DNA of 64,000 nt from Streptosporangium sandarakinum (GTDB lineage: Bacteria; Actinomycetota; Actinomycetes; Streptosporangiales; Streptosporangiaceae): positions 806,001-870,000 of the forward strand of contig NZ_JACCCO010000001.1 of assembly GCF_013409935.1 (NCBI RefSeq), written 5' to 3'. The notes under the pieces are model-generated. The model was given only the letters and a program-made list of their open reading frames with translations. It did no database searches and had not been told where the DNA came from. Numbering within the stretch: position 1 is the first letter of the stretch; each line of letters opens with the position of its first letter. Below are positions 30,185 through 40,772 of the stretch, piece after piece. A program made the translations under genes and the position numbers.

Positions 30185-30775
30185 ATGCTCGCGGCACTGA
30201 CGGGTCTGGGGCTGTCCACGGCGGCCGGGCTCAACGCCTACATCCCGCTGCTGGTCGTCGGCGTGCTCGCCAACCTCACCGACGAGGTACGGTTGCCGAA
30301 CGAGTTCGCCTGGCTGTCCAACGGCTGGGTGCTCGCGATCATCGGCGTGCTGCTGCTCGCCGAGATCGTGCTCGACAAGGTCCCGGCGGTCGACAGCGTC
30401 AACGACATGATCCAGACGGTCGTCCGCCCGGCCTCCGGCGGCGTGGTGTTCAGCGCCACCGAGGCGGCGGCCCGGCTCGACGGCTCGACCTGGATGAGCC
30501 ACAACCCCTGGCTGAGCTGGGTGCTGGGCATCGCGATCGCGCTGGCCGTACACCTGATGAAGTCCACCGCCAGGCCGGTCGTCAACGTCTCGACCGCCGG
30601 GGTGGGCGCCCCCGTGGTCAGCACCCTGGAGGACGCCGGCTCGCTCGGCATGAGCCTGGTCGCCGTCTTCCTGCCGGTCCTGGTGATCGTCGGGGTGGCG
30701 ATCCTCGCCCTGCTCGGCTGGTGGGCGATCCGCAGGGTACGGCGCCGCCGCGCCCTGCGCCGAAGTCCGGCCTGA
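30185..30775 (+). CDS. DUF4126 membrane protein
   Basis: A 196-residue integral membrane protein of the DUF4126 group with about four to five helices. The start LTGLGLSTAAGLNAYIPLLV is characteristic, as is ILDKVPAVDSVNDMIQTVVR in the loop after helix 2, with a basic C-terminus (RRVRRRRALRRSPA). Function is unknown. ATG 30185 has GGAGGAGG just upstream. It is followed after about 170 bases by another small membrane-anchored protein that may share its transcript. Confidence 0.82.
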   Translation: MLAALTGLGLSTAAGLNAYIPLLVVGVLANLTDEVRLPNEFAWLSNGWVLAIIGVLLLAEIVLDKVPAVDSVNDMIQTVVRPASGGVVFSATEAAARLDGSTWMSHNPWLSWVLGIAIALAVHLMKSTARPVVNVSTAGVGAPVVSTLEDAGSLGMSLVAVFLPVLVIVGVAILALLGWWAIRRVRRRRALRRSPA

Positions 30776-30948
30776 CACCGGCCCCGGCCCCGCCCGGTTC
30801 CACCCGGCGCCCCGTCCCACCGGCCGGCCCGGCGCCGGACGGGACGGGAGCCGGACGGCCCGGACGGCCGGACCCTCCCGCCCATGGCTCCGCCCCGGCC
30901 GTGCTCCCGGGGATATGCTCGAAGAATCCGTCTCGCCCCCGTCAGGAG

Positions 30949-31563
30949 GTGGCTCCCATCGGCACTTTCATCACCATCGCGCTGGTGATCCTGCTGTTCG
31001 TCCTTCTCGCCTCGGCGGCCGGGATCTACCTCCTGGTCAAGGTCGGCAAGAAGGCCACCAAAGAGGCCCGCAAGGTCGGCGACCGGGTCGCCACCCACGT
31101 GGCGTCGATGGGCACCGGCGAGGCCGCCGAGGCCGAGCGGATGCGCATCGACCTGCGCCGGGAGGTCTCCCTGGCCCGCCAGGCCGTCGAGCAGGCGTTG
31201 CGTGACGGCTGGGGCCTGGGCGACCTGCCCCACCTGATGGCCGAGATCGCCGTGCAGGCCGACCAGCTCGACGCCCAGCTCGGCCTCTACGCCCGGCACG
31301 CCCGCATGCCGTCCAACTCCGACCGCCACTCGTTCGGCCTGCTGCGCGACCACCACGCCAAGCTGACCGATTCCTGCTCCCGTATCAGGGCCGACCTGCT
31401 CAACGACCAGATGACGCACTCGGCCGGGGTCATCGCCGACCTCCAGAGCCGCACCGACCTGGAGATCGAGGCCCGCCGCCGCGCCCCCGACCCGCTGGAC
31501 CAGATCGACGAGCTCTACCGCCGCACGATGCTGAGCCGCCCCCAGCGGGAAGAGCCCCGCTGA
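30949..31563 (+). CDS. Small membrane-anchored coiled-coil protein
   Basis: About 200 residues, not assigned to a named family. One N-terminal helix (FITIALVILLFVLLASAAGI) is followed by a basic stretch (VGKKATKEARKVGDRVATHV) and a long helical, probably coiled-coil, cytosolic part with many Arg, Glu and Leu residues. The start is unclear. GTG 30949 is next to its own AGGAG, too close for normal use, whereas an ATC at 30958 would sit eight bases from AGGAGG. Homologous proteins starting at GTFITIALV would settle this. No function can be stated. Confidence 0.65.
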   Translation: MAPIGTFITIALVILLFVLLASAAGIYLLVKVGKKATKEARKVGDRVATHVASMGTGEAAEAERMRIDLRREVSLARQAVEQALRDGWGLGDLPHLMAEIAVQADQLDAQLGLYARHARMPSNSDRHSFGLLRDHHAKLTDSCSRIRADLLNDQMTHSAGVIADLQSRTDLEIEARRRAPDPLDQIDELYRRTMLSRPQREEPR

Positions 31564-31609
31564 GAAGTGCGGAGCGTGTCATCATGAACGCGCACCGCTC
31601 GTAGACGGG

Positions 31610-31872
31610 ATGGCCCGAGGAGGCCGGCGGATGACCACGGCGCTTCCGGAGTGGCTCGACCCCGGCCCGCCCGGCGGGTGGACGGCCGACATGCTCGACC
31701 GCCTTCCTCCTGACGTGCCGAGGCATGTGTCGTCTACGCCTTCGAACTGGAGCCCTCCGTCAGGGCGTACATGCCGACCGGCATCCACCGGGGACGGCTG
31801 CGGACGTACGTCGGATTCGACGTGGACATCGACCTAGACCTGAGCACGTACATGGGAGGCAAGGCTCCGTAG
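31610..31872 (+). pseudogene. Uma2-type endonuclease family, internally deleted
   Basis: The first part reads MTTALPEWLDPGP and WTADMLDRLPPDVPRHV, the usual start of actinobacterial Uma2 (PD-D/ExK-fold) proteins. Directly after, in a different frame, comes VYAFELEPSVRAYMPTGIHR and VGFDVDIDLDL, the usual Uma2 C-terminal end. The ~100 residues between them, which hold the catalytic Asp, Glu and Lys, are gone. One internal deletion with a frameshift near 31723 explains this. Not functional. Confidence 0.75.
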
Positions 31873-32004
31873 GAGCCCCACGCCCCGGTTCCACCGTACG
31901 GCGGCCCTCTCCCTGCCGCGGGCGGCGTCCCGGCTCTCCCGCCCGAACGGGGTGTCCGTTGGTGCGCTGAAAAGGTGTCGTGCCGGATTTGGGATGATCG
32001 GCCG

Positions 32005-32874
32005 GTGATCCCTCCCCCTACGGAAGCCGGCCGGGCATCGACACGGGAACGTGTACGCCGCATCCTCGAAACCCCCCGCCTGCAGCGGGTCGTCATCGCC
32101 GTCATCGTCCTCAACGCGGTCACCATCGGCTGCGAGACCTCCTCGCTCCTCGTCGACCGGATCGGCGGCCTGCTGCACGTGGTCGACCGGGTCACCCTGG
32201 CCGTCTTCACCGCCGAGCTCGCCGCCCGGCTGTACGCCTACCGTGGGACGTTCTTCCGTGATCCGTGGAACTGGTTCGACACGCTCGTCGTGGCGGTCTC
32301 CTTCGCCCCCGCGTCAGCCTCCACCTCGGTGCTGCGCACGTTGCGGATCGTGCGGGCGCTGCGCCTGGTGTCGGCCGTACCCAGCATGCGGAAGGTCATC
32401 GGCGCCCTGATGGCGGCCGCCCCCGGCATGCTCTCGATCGTCGGCCTGATCATCCTGCTGGTGTACGTCTCGGCGGTGCTGGCGACGCATCTGTTCCGCG
32501 ACACCGCTCCGCAGTACTTCGCCGAGCTTCCCACCTCGCTGTTCACCCTGTTCCAGGTCATGACCGGCGAGGGATGGCCCGACATCGCCTCCGAGGTGAT
32601 GGGGCAGAAGCCCTGGGCGTGGGTGTTCTTCGTCGGCTACATCCCGCTGACCACCTTCGTGGTGCTGAACCTGTTCATCGCCGTCGTCGTCAACGCCATG
32701 GACGACCAGACCACCTCGGCCGAGGAGCAGCGCGTCGAGGACACGCTCACCGTCATCGCCGGGGAACTGGCCCGCCTGCACGCCAAGATCGACGAACTGC
32801 AGGCGTCCGCCGGTGACCGGCACCCCGGCGGGAAGGCCGCGGCGGAGTCCTCCGACATGGCCGGGCCCCGCTAG
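32005..32874 (+). CDS. Voltage-gated cation channel (NavBac/Cav-like, ion transport family)
   Basis: A 289-residue single-repeat, six-helix channel that should form a tetramer. S1 starts near RVVIAVIVLNAVTIGCE. S4 has arginines at three-residue spacing (SVLRTLRIVRALRLVSAVPS), the voltage sensor. The pore loop reads LFTLFQVMTGEGWPDIA, followed by S6 (FVVLNLFIAVVVNAMDD) and a coiled-coil tail. The filter TGEGWPD differs from the sodium-selective TLESWAS of NaChBac and resembles filter segments of eukaryotic calcium channels. The start is GTG 32005, with a weak ribosome site. It stands alone and converges with uvrB. Confidence 0.9.
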   Translation: MIPPPTEAGRASTRERVRRILETPRLQRVVIAVIVLNAVTIGCETSSLLVDRIGGLLHVVDRVTLAVFTAELAARLYAYRGTFFRDPWNWFDTLVVAVSFAPASASTSVLRTLRIVRALRLVSAVPSMRKVIGALMAAAPGMLSIVGLIILLVYVSAVLATHLFRDTAPQYFAELPTSLFTLFQVMTGEGWPDIASEVMGQKPWAWVFFVGYIPLTTFVVLNLFIAVVVNAMDDQTTSAEEQRVEDTLTVIAGELARLHAKIDELQASAGDRHPGGKAAAESSDMAGPR

Positions 32875-32992
32875 CCCACGGACCAGATCATGCCGTTGCT
32901 GAACGACGTCGCCTCCCCGCCATGGGGGTTCACAGCGGGAAGGACCTCCTCGGGCCACCCCAGAGGTCTCGCTCCCGGGGCGGCCGGTCGGC

Positions 32993-35104
<2,112 letters not shown>

Positions 35105-35248
35105 TCCACCCACTGTAGGCGGGCCCACCGACATTTCCGTCCGCCCGCCCGGCCGGCCGACCGCGGCCCGGCGTGCGCGGACGGCGCGGGGATCCTCAGT
35201 GCCGAGCCAGGCCTCACGGGCGCGGCCCGGCGCGCGTGTACGGCGCGC

Positions 35249-35305
35249 GGGCCGCGCGTCCACGATCCGCCCCGGCCGTACGGCGGGCCGCGCGTCCACG
35301 ATCCG
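35249..35305. repeat. 21-bp direct repeat upstream of uvrB
   Basis: A 21-bp sequence starting GGGCCGCGCG and ending ACGATCCG occurs at 35249-35269 and 35285-35305, a 36-base period. The remaining gap to 35590 includes an AT-richer stretch (35540-35565) that may hold the promoter of the SPFH operon, and CGGAGGTC as its ribosome site. Confidence 0.75.
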
Positions 35306-35590
35306 TCCGGCCGTACGGGCACCTTCGGCCCTCCGGGCGCGTTGGGCGTAAAGAGAGCGTAAAAAGGCGTCCGAACGGGCGAGGACGCGGGACGGAGACA
35401 CGGGGTTGACGGGTGGCTTCCAGGATGGGCCGGACGGCTTCAATCCGGTGGCAAGCCGACGTCAAGCCCGGCGGACTTCACTGCCGGATACGGCTCCACC
35501 ACCCGGCGCCTCGCCGTGATACGCCGAACAGAATCCCCCAAAGACTGATATATCGGACTATCTCGTACGACTAACCCCCCCGGAGGTCAG

Positions 35591-37291
35591 ATGTCCCGGT
35601 CACAACAGGTCATGCGGACCGCTGCGGCGGCCGCCCAGGCGATGGGACAGGGAGGTGACCCACGCCAGATGGCCGGCCAGGCCATGGGCCGGCTGGCGGG
35701 CCAGTTCACCGGCCAGGCGCCCGGCGAGAAGGGCTTCGCACTCGATCCGGCCGACTTCGCCGCGGCCCGCGACCAGGACATCTCCACCGGGACGGTCATC
35801 GAGGCCCGCAGCGCCTCGCTGGCCGAGGCCGGTGAGATCCTCAGCCGGAGCTTCACCGCGGCCGGGCCGGACGGACGGCCCGCCCATGTGATCTCCCCGG
35901 TGGTGATCCCCAAGGGGACGACGGCGCGGTTGATCGTCCCGCTGGTGGTCCTGGCCGTCCTCGGCCTGGCCGGGCTGGTGGCCACGGGGCTGCCCGACGG
36001 CGCGCGGGTGCTGTTCGGCCCGCACTACTGGCTGGTCCTGGTGCTGGCCGCCGCGTTCCTGTGGTGGCGGCGCAGCGTGGTCATGGTCCCCGAGGGCGCC
36101 AAGGCGCTGATCACCAAGTTCGGCAAGCTCGTGCAGATCGCCGAGCCGGGCCGGGTGACGCTGTTCAACCCGTGGAAGCGGGTCAGCTACATCGTCAACA
36201 CCACCCGTGAGTACCCCTTCAACGCGCCCATCAGCGAGGCCCCGACCCAGCAGGGCGTCAAGGCGAGCGTCGACCTGTTCCTGCAGTTCCGCATCGAGGA
36301 CCCGGCCGAGTTCATCTTCGTCCTCGGCTCGGTCGGCGGCTTCCAGGCCAAGCTGCAGAACGCCATCAGCGAGGTCACCCGCTCCCTCATCTACGCCCAG
36401 CGCGCCGAGGAGATCTACGACCTGGTCGGCGAGAGCACCCTGGGCATGCTGGACAGCCTCAACCAGCAGTTCCTGCCCGCCGTACGGCTCACCGACGTGA
36501 ACATCACGCACGCCGAGCCGACGAGCCAGGAGTACCGGATGGACCTCGCCGCCCCCGAGATGATCAGGGTGGCCAAGGAGGCGTACACCTACGAGTACGA
36601 GCTGCAGCTGCGCAAGGAGCAGAACGAGGGAGACCTCGTCAGGGAGCTCGCCGGGCTGCAGGAGCAGCTGTCGGCCATCCAGGCCGAGATCGCCGGATAC
36701 CAGGCCCGGATGGACACCGCGCTGGAGCGCGCCTCCTACCAGGCCAAGGCGCAGGCGAGCCAGCGGCTGGTGGAGGCGGAGTCCACCGCCAAGGCCAACG
36801 CGGCGCTGCTGGAGGCGCAGGCGCTGGACATCCGGGCGCTGAGCGCGGCCCAGGCGCCGGAGATCCTGGACTACCGGTTCCAGCAGGACCTGCTCGACAA
36901 GCTGGAGGCGGTGGCCGCCCACCTGCCCCGGATGGTGCAGGTGGGCGAGCGGCCCGACATCGACCTGCTGACCCTGGCCAGGCAGCTCGTCGGCAGCCGG
37001 GACACGCAGCTGTTCTCCGAGCAGGACATGGCGGCCATCAGGGCGCGCGTCACCGAGATCGGCAGGCGGGTCGAGGAGCGCGGGTCGGAGATCGCCGCCC
37101 TGCTGAACCCGGCTCCGGAGACCGGCGGCGCGAGCGGCGGGACAGGCGGGACAGGCGGCACCGGTACGGCGGGCGGGACCGGCCCGGCCGGGACATCGCA
37201 GGCGGGGCGGGTGGAGCCGTCGGAGCGGGCGCTCCGGGCGGCCGAGGCGCAGGGCGGGCCGGCGGCCCGGGAAGGTGAGGACGTGCGATGA
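35591..37291 (+). CDS. SPFH/Band 7 (flotillin-like) membrane protein A
   Basis: A 566-residue membrane scaffold protein. A Gln/Ala/Gly-rich N-terminal part (1-100) is followed by two adjacent hydrophobic helices (about 118-158) and the SPFH domain (about 165-340: VPEGAKALITKFGKLVQIAE, SVDLFLQFRIEDPAEFIFVL). A long Ala/Glu/Gln coiled coil (about 345-430) and a Gly/Thr-rich tail end it. SPFH proteins form ring-like assemblies that organise membrane domains or proteases. It overlaps the next SPFH gene by four bases, so the two are probably made in fixed ratio, as hetero-oligomers like HflK-HflC. No NfeD-type partner is present. Confidence 0.85.
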   Translation: MSRSQQVMRTAAAAAQAMGQGGDPRQMAGQAMGRLAGQFTGQAPGEKGFALDPADFAAARDQDISTGTVIEARSASLAEAGEILSRSFTAAGPDGRPAHVISPVVIPKGTTARLIVPLVVLAVLGLAGLVATGLPDGARVLFGPHYWLVLVLAAAFLWWRRSVVMVPEGAKALITKFGKLVQIAEPGRVTLFNPWKRVSYIVNTTREYPFNAPISEAPTQQGVKASVDLFLQFRIEDPAEFIFVLGSVGGFQAKLQNAISEVTRSLIYAQRAEEIYDLVGESTLGMLDSLNQQFLPAVRLTDVNITHAEPTSQEYRMDLAAPEMIRVAKEAYTYEYELQLRKEQNEGDLVRELAGLQEQLSAIQAEIAGYQARMDTALERASYQAKAQASQRLVEAESTAKANAALLEAQALDIRALSAAQAPEILDYRFQQDLLDKLEAVAAHLPRMVQVGERPDIDLLTLARQLVGSRDTQLFSEQDMAAIRARVTEIGRRVEERGSEIAALLNPAPETGGASGGTGGTGGTGTAGGTGPAGTSQAGRVEPSERALRAAEAQGGPAAREGEDVR

Positions 37292-38568
37292 GCGCGGAGT
37301 TCTCCAAGATCAAGGAATCCCTGGCCTCCTGGTCGGAGATCCGCCAGCTGCTGCGCGGCGGCGAGTCGGGCCGGCTGGTCCCGGTGGTCATCCCCAAGGA
37401 CCGCCGCGGCTTCGCCTGGCTGACGCTGCCGTTCGCCGCGCTCTACCTCGCCGGCACGGCGGTGCTGGCCGGCGGGTTGATCTCCTTCCTGGCCGCGGTG
37501 GGCGCGGTGGTCCTGCTGCTGGCCTCGCTGGTCTGGGTGTGGCGACGGGCGATCATCGAGATCGAGGAGGGCACCACCGGCGTGCGCAGCCGCTGGGGCG
37601 CGATCACCGGCACCCTGCCCCCGGGCCGCCACTACCTGTGGCTGCCGTGGGACCGGGTGGACGCGGTGGTGGACACCTCCACCGAGATCCCCTACTCGGC
37701 GCCGATCGTGGCCTGCCCGACCGCGGAGAACGTGCCGCTGAAGTCGATCGAGTTCTTCCTGAAGTTCCGCATCGTCGACCCTGTGGCCTTCGTCCGGACG
37801 ATCGGGGCGAGCAACTTCGACCTCGTGCTGAGCAGCGCCGTACAGGACGCCATCCGCCAGCGCAGCCGCAGGGTGCACACCGAGCGCGCCTACGACCTGC
37901 GCGGGTCCGACGTCGGCGACATGCAGGAGCTGCTGACCCGCCAGCTCGGCCGGTACGGCGTGCGGATCACCGGCGCCAACATCCCCGACGTGCAGCTGCC
38001 CGACGCCTACCAGCAGCACCTGGCCACCCGGGAGAAGGTCGCCAAGGAGCTGTCGGCGTTCGAGCGGGAGTGGGAGCTCACCCGCAAGCGGCGGATCGAC
38101 ACCCTGCTGATGGAGATCGAGCGCGCCAAGAAGACGCGGGACGCGCGGATCGTGGAGGTGCGGGCCGCCGCCAACACCGCCCGCAAGGACGTCGCCCGCA
38201 TGCTGGAGGAGCACGAGACCGAGGCCCAGCGGGTGCGCTGGGAGATCGAGGCGAAGGGCCGGGCCGAGCTCACCTCCGCCGAGAACGAGGCCCGGGGGCT
38301 GCGCAGGCTGGCCGACTCCTACCGCGACAACCGGGCCGTGCTCCAGTACGAGCTGGCCCGCCGCCGCCTCGACGTGGGGGCCAGGCTCGCCGAGAGCGCC
38401 CCGCGTCCCCTGGTGGTCCGCACCGACGGCACCTCCGGCGACTCGTCGGCGCTGTCCACGATGCTCCTGGCCCAGCTCCTGCCGCGGATCGGCGGCATCG
38501 GCGACGGCGGCGCCGGGAGCGGGAACGGTGTGAACGGCCAGGGCAGGCCGTCCACCCAGCCCGGCTGA
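37288..38568 (+). CDS. SPFH/Band 7 (flotillin-like) membrane protein B
   Basis: A 426-residue paralogue of the upstream protein with the same order: two membrane helices (FAWLTLPFAALYLAGTAVLA and a second near 70-90), the SPFH domain (IEEGTTGVRSRWGAITGTLP, FFLKFRIVDPVAFVRTIGAS), then a highly charged coiled coil (KELSAFEREWELTRKRRIDT onward) rich in Arg and Glu. The ATG overlaps the upstream TGA (ATGA, 37288-37291). The stop is followed by 34-bp repeats and then a Spo0M gene on the same strand. A role in membrane stress or envelope organisation is inferred from family and context. Confidence 0.85.
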   Translation: MSAEFSKIKESLASWSEIRQLLRGGESGRLVPVVIPKDRRGFAWLTLPFAALYLAGTAVLAGGLISFLAAVGAVVLLLASLVWVWRRAIIEIEEGTTGVRSRWGAITGTLPPGRHYLWLPWDRVDAVVDTSTEIPYSAPIVACPTAENVPLKSIEFFLKFRIVDPVAFVRTIGASNFDLVLSSAVQDAIRQRSRRVHTERAYDLRGSDVGDMQELLTRQLGRYGVRITGANIPDVQLPDAYQQHLATREKVAKELSAFEREWELTRKRRIDTLLMEIERAKKTRDARIVEVRAAANTARKDVARMLEEHETEAQRVRWEIEAKGRAELTSAENEARGLRRLADSYRDNRAVLQYELARRRLDVGARLAESAPRPLVVRTDGTSGDSSALSTMLLAQLLPRIGGIGDGGAGSGNGVNGQGRPSTQPG

Positions 38569-38680
38569 GCCCGTCCCGGATGAGCCCGTCCCGGCCGGAC
38601 CCCGCCCCGGCCGGGGCGTCCCGCCTCGGTTCCGTCCCGGCCACGCGCGTCCCGGCCGGGCGCGCCCCGCTCCAGCCCCT

Positions 38681-38759
38681 TTCCGACCCGCGCCCCCTGA
38701 CCGGGCGCGTTCCATCGCAGACCCGTTCCGACCCGCGCCCCCTGACCGGGCGCGTTCCA
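38681..38759. repeat. Two 34-bp direct repeats before spo0M
   Basis: A 34-bp unit starting TTCCGACCCGCGCC and ending GCGCGTTCCA occurs at 38681-38714 and 38726-38759, an exact copy with a 45-base period. Each holds GCGCCC/GGGCGC arms that can fold. They end about 30 bases before the Spo0M start and could be paired operators. Confidence 0.8.
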
Positions 38760-38790
38760 CCTCACATCAGATGACATCCGGGGAGTACCC

Positions 38791-39564
38791 ATGGTTTTCC
38801 GCAAGCTGATGGCCGCGTTCGGCGCGGGCGTCGAAGTCGACACGATCCTGCAGAACTCCCACGTCCGCCCCGGCGAGATCCTGCGCGGGCGGGTCGACTT
38901 CCGCGGCGGCGGCTCCGAGCACCAGGTCGAGGGCATCTTCATCGACTTCACCGCGGTCGTCGAGGTCGAGAGCGGCGACAACGAGCACCACGCGACCTAC
39001 AGCTTCCTGCGCGAGCAGGTGGCCGGGCCGTTCCGGCTCGCGGCGGGCGCGGCCCACTCGGCGCCGTTCGAGATCGCCGTCCCGTGGGAGACCCCGATCA
39101 GCGCCGTCGGCGGCCACCCGCTGCGCGGCATGCGGCTCGGCGTGGCCACCGAGCTGGCCCTGGCCGGGGCGCTGGACAAGGGCGACCTCGACCCGCTGTT
39201 CGTCAATCCGCTGCCCGCCCAGGACAACGTGCTCGGCGCGCTGAGCCGGATGGGCTTCCACTTCAAGAAGGCCGACCTGGAGCGGGGCACGCTGCGCGGC
39301 TCGCGGATGCCGTTCTTCCAGGAGATCGAGTACCACGCGGGCCACGAGTACGGCCGGCACTTCAGCGAGCTGGAGCTGACGTTCATCACCGGGCCGCACT
39401 CGATGGACGTCATCCTGGAGGCCGACAAGCGCGGCGGCTTCCTGTCCTCCGGCGGTGACACCTACGACCGGTTCACGGTCCGGCACGACGACCACCCGGG
39501 CCAGGTGGAGCAGTCGCTGCGCGCGGGGCTGGAGTCGATGGCCCGCAGGCGCGGCTGGTTCTAG
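38791..39564 (+). CDS. spo0M: Sporulation control protein Spo0M (arrestin-like)
   Basis: A 257-residue Spo0M family protein with an arrestin-like double beta-sandwich: VFRKLMAAFGAGVEVDTIL at the start, VRPGEILRGRVDFRGG, and VPWETPISAVGGHPLRGMRL linking the two halves. The C-terminal tail is HPGQVEQSLRAGLESMARRR. In Bacillus Spo0M affects sporulation and membrane or cytoskeletal processes; its mechanism is unclear. Here it follows two SPFH proteins, which also act at the membrane, so the three may form one membrane-organisation unit. The ribosome site GGGGAG lies seven bases before the ATG. Confidence 0.9.
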   Translation: MVFRKLMAAFGAGVEVDTILQNSHVRPGEILRGRVDFRGGGSEHQVEGIFIDFTAVVEVESGDNEHHATYSFLREQVAGPFRLAAGAAHSAPFEIAVPWETPISAVGGHPLRGMRLGVATELALAGALDKGDLDPLFVNPLPAQDNVLGALSRMGFHFKKADLERGTLRGSRMPFFQEIEYHAGHEYGRHFSELELTFITGPHSMDVILEADKRGGFLSSGGDTYDRFTVRHDDHPGQVEQSLRAGLESMARRRGWF

Positions 39565-39625
39565 GACCGGCCCCCGCGGCCGGGTCCCGCCCGTTCCGTG
39601 CCTGGAGCGCGGCGGGATCCGGTCC

Positions 39626-39631
39626 TACTAT
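39626..39631 (+). promoter_or_regulatory. Possible -10 (TACTAT) of the 39753 operon
   Basis: TACTAT lies in the gap between Spo0M and the next operon, giving a leader of about 115 bases. No good -35 is visible, so this is a weak call. Confidence 0.3.
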
Positions 39632-39752
39632 GACGGCGGGGACATCCGACCCGGGCGGGACCGCGGGCGAAGCGTGAACCGAGGCGGATCGGGCGGGACC
39701 GCGGACGGGCCGGTGGGCCCGGTGAACGGGCGGGCGGACGGGCGGAGCGCGC

Positions 39753-40763
39753 ATGGGTCGGATGGCACGGTTCGGGACATGGCTCGGCAAGAACGCCGAC
39801 GGTTTCATCGCCCTGCTCCTCGCGGTGGGCGTCGGCGTGGTGGGCCTGCTGGACGACGCCATCGACAAGGCCGTGCGCGACCAGGTGATCGAGTCCGGGA
39901 CCCTGCTGGTGCTGGCCCTGCTGACCACCGCGATCCTGCGTGACCGCTGGCGCCAGGAGCCGGCCGAGACGGCGATGCGGGAGAGCTTCGCCAGGACCTC
40001 CACGCTGCCGGAGCGGATGCAGCGCCTGGAGGGCGTGGTCTCCGAGGCCGGGCGGGCCCTCGCGGACCTGTCGGTCGTCAAGGTCCTCAACGGCGCGGAG
40101 GAGATCGCCAAGGCGCACGCGGAGGCGCGCGCCGGCACCGACCGCTGGACCTTCAAGGGCGGTACGGGCACGTACCTCCGCGCGGTGACGCTGCCCGAGT
40201 GCGTGGCGGCCGCGCGGGCGCAGCGGCGCGCGCTGCTGATGCGCCTGGAGATCATCGACCCGGCCGACGAGCGGGTCTGCGAGGCGTACGCCCGCTTCCG
40301 CCGGTCGATGTCGCAGGAGCCGGACGGCACGGGCGAGGTCTGGACGGCCGAGCGCACCCGCAAGGAGGCGTTCGCCACCATCCTCGCGGGCTGCTGGTAC
40401 CACCAGCGGTTCGGCCTGCTGGAGATCCACATCGGGCTGTCGGCCACGATGACGACGTTCCGCTGGGACCTGTCGGCCTCCTCGCTGATCATCACCGGGG
40501 AGGACCCGCGGCGGGCGCTGCTCGCCGGGCGGCGGTCCTTCTACTACGACAGCTGCACCACCGAGCTGATGGCCAGCCTGGAGCAGGCCAGGCGGGTGCC
40601 GATCGAGCTGGCCAGGTCGGTCCCGCTCGGCGACGAGCCGACGATCGAGGAGGTGCGCAAGCTGTTCGAGACCCTCGGCCTGCCCCTCCCCCGGTCCTAC
40701 ACCGACAGGGATGTCGCCGACCTCACGCGCAAGGCGCTCCGGGCCAAGAATCCCTACCCCTGA
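39753..40763 (+). CDS. Membrane protein of unknown function
   Basis: A 336-residue protein that I cannot assign. Two N-terminal helices (GFIALLLAVGVGVVGLLDDA and GTLLVLALLTTAILRDRW) are followed by a short coiled coil (RMQRLEGVVSEAGRALADL) and a soluble domain of ~210 residues. That domain contains WTFKGGTGTYLRAVTLPEC, LLMRLEIIDPADERVCEAYA and FYYDSCTTELMASLE. It has the look of an enzyme or ligand-binding fold facing the cytosol. The ATG 39753 has GGAG six bases upstream, with ATG 39762 an alternative. Its stop is nine bases from the next ATG, so it heads a three-gene operon with a cupin and an inositol-phosphatase-type enzyme. Confidence 0.7.
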   Translation: MGRMARFGTWLGKNADGFIALLLAVGVGVVGLLDDAIDKAVRDQVIESGTLLVLALLTTAILRDRWRQEPAETAMRESFARTSTLPERMQRLEGVVSEAGRALADLSVVKVLNGAEEIAKAHAEARAGTDRWTFKGGTGTYLRAVTLPECVAAARAQRRALLMRLEIIDPADERVCEAYARFRRSMSQEPDGTGEVWTAERTRKEAFATILAGCWYHQRFGLLEIHIGLSATMTTFRWDLSASSLIITGEDPRRALLAGRRSFYYDSCTTELMASLEQARRVPIELARSVPLGDEPTIEEVRKLFETLGLPLPRSYTDRDVADLTRKALRAKNPYP

Positions 40764-40772
40764 CGGGACGAG

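Noticed and set aside
29465-30820. Minus-strand frame opposite tetR and the DUF4126 gene
   Set aside because: Antisense shadow across two plus-strand genes with ribosome sites and clear family motifs; the product is Arg/Gly/His-rich with no domain.
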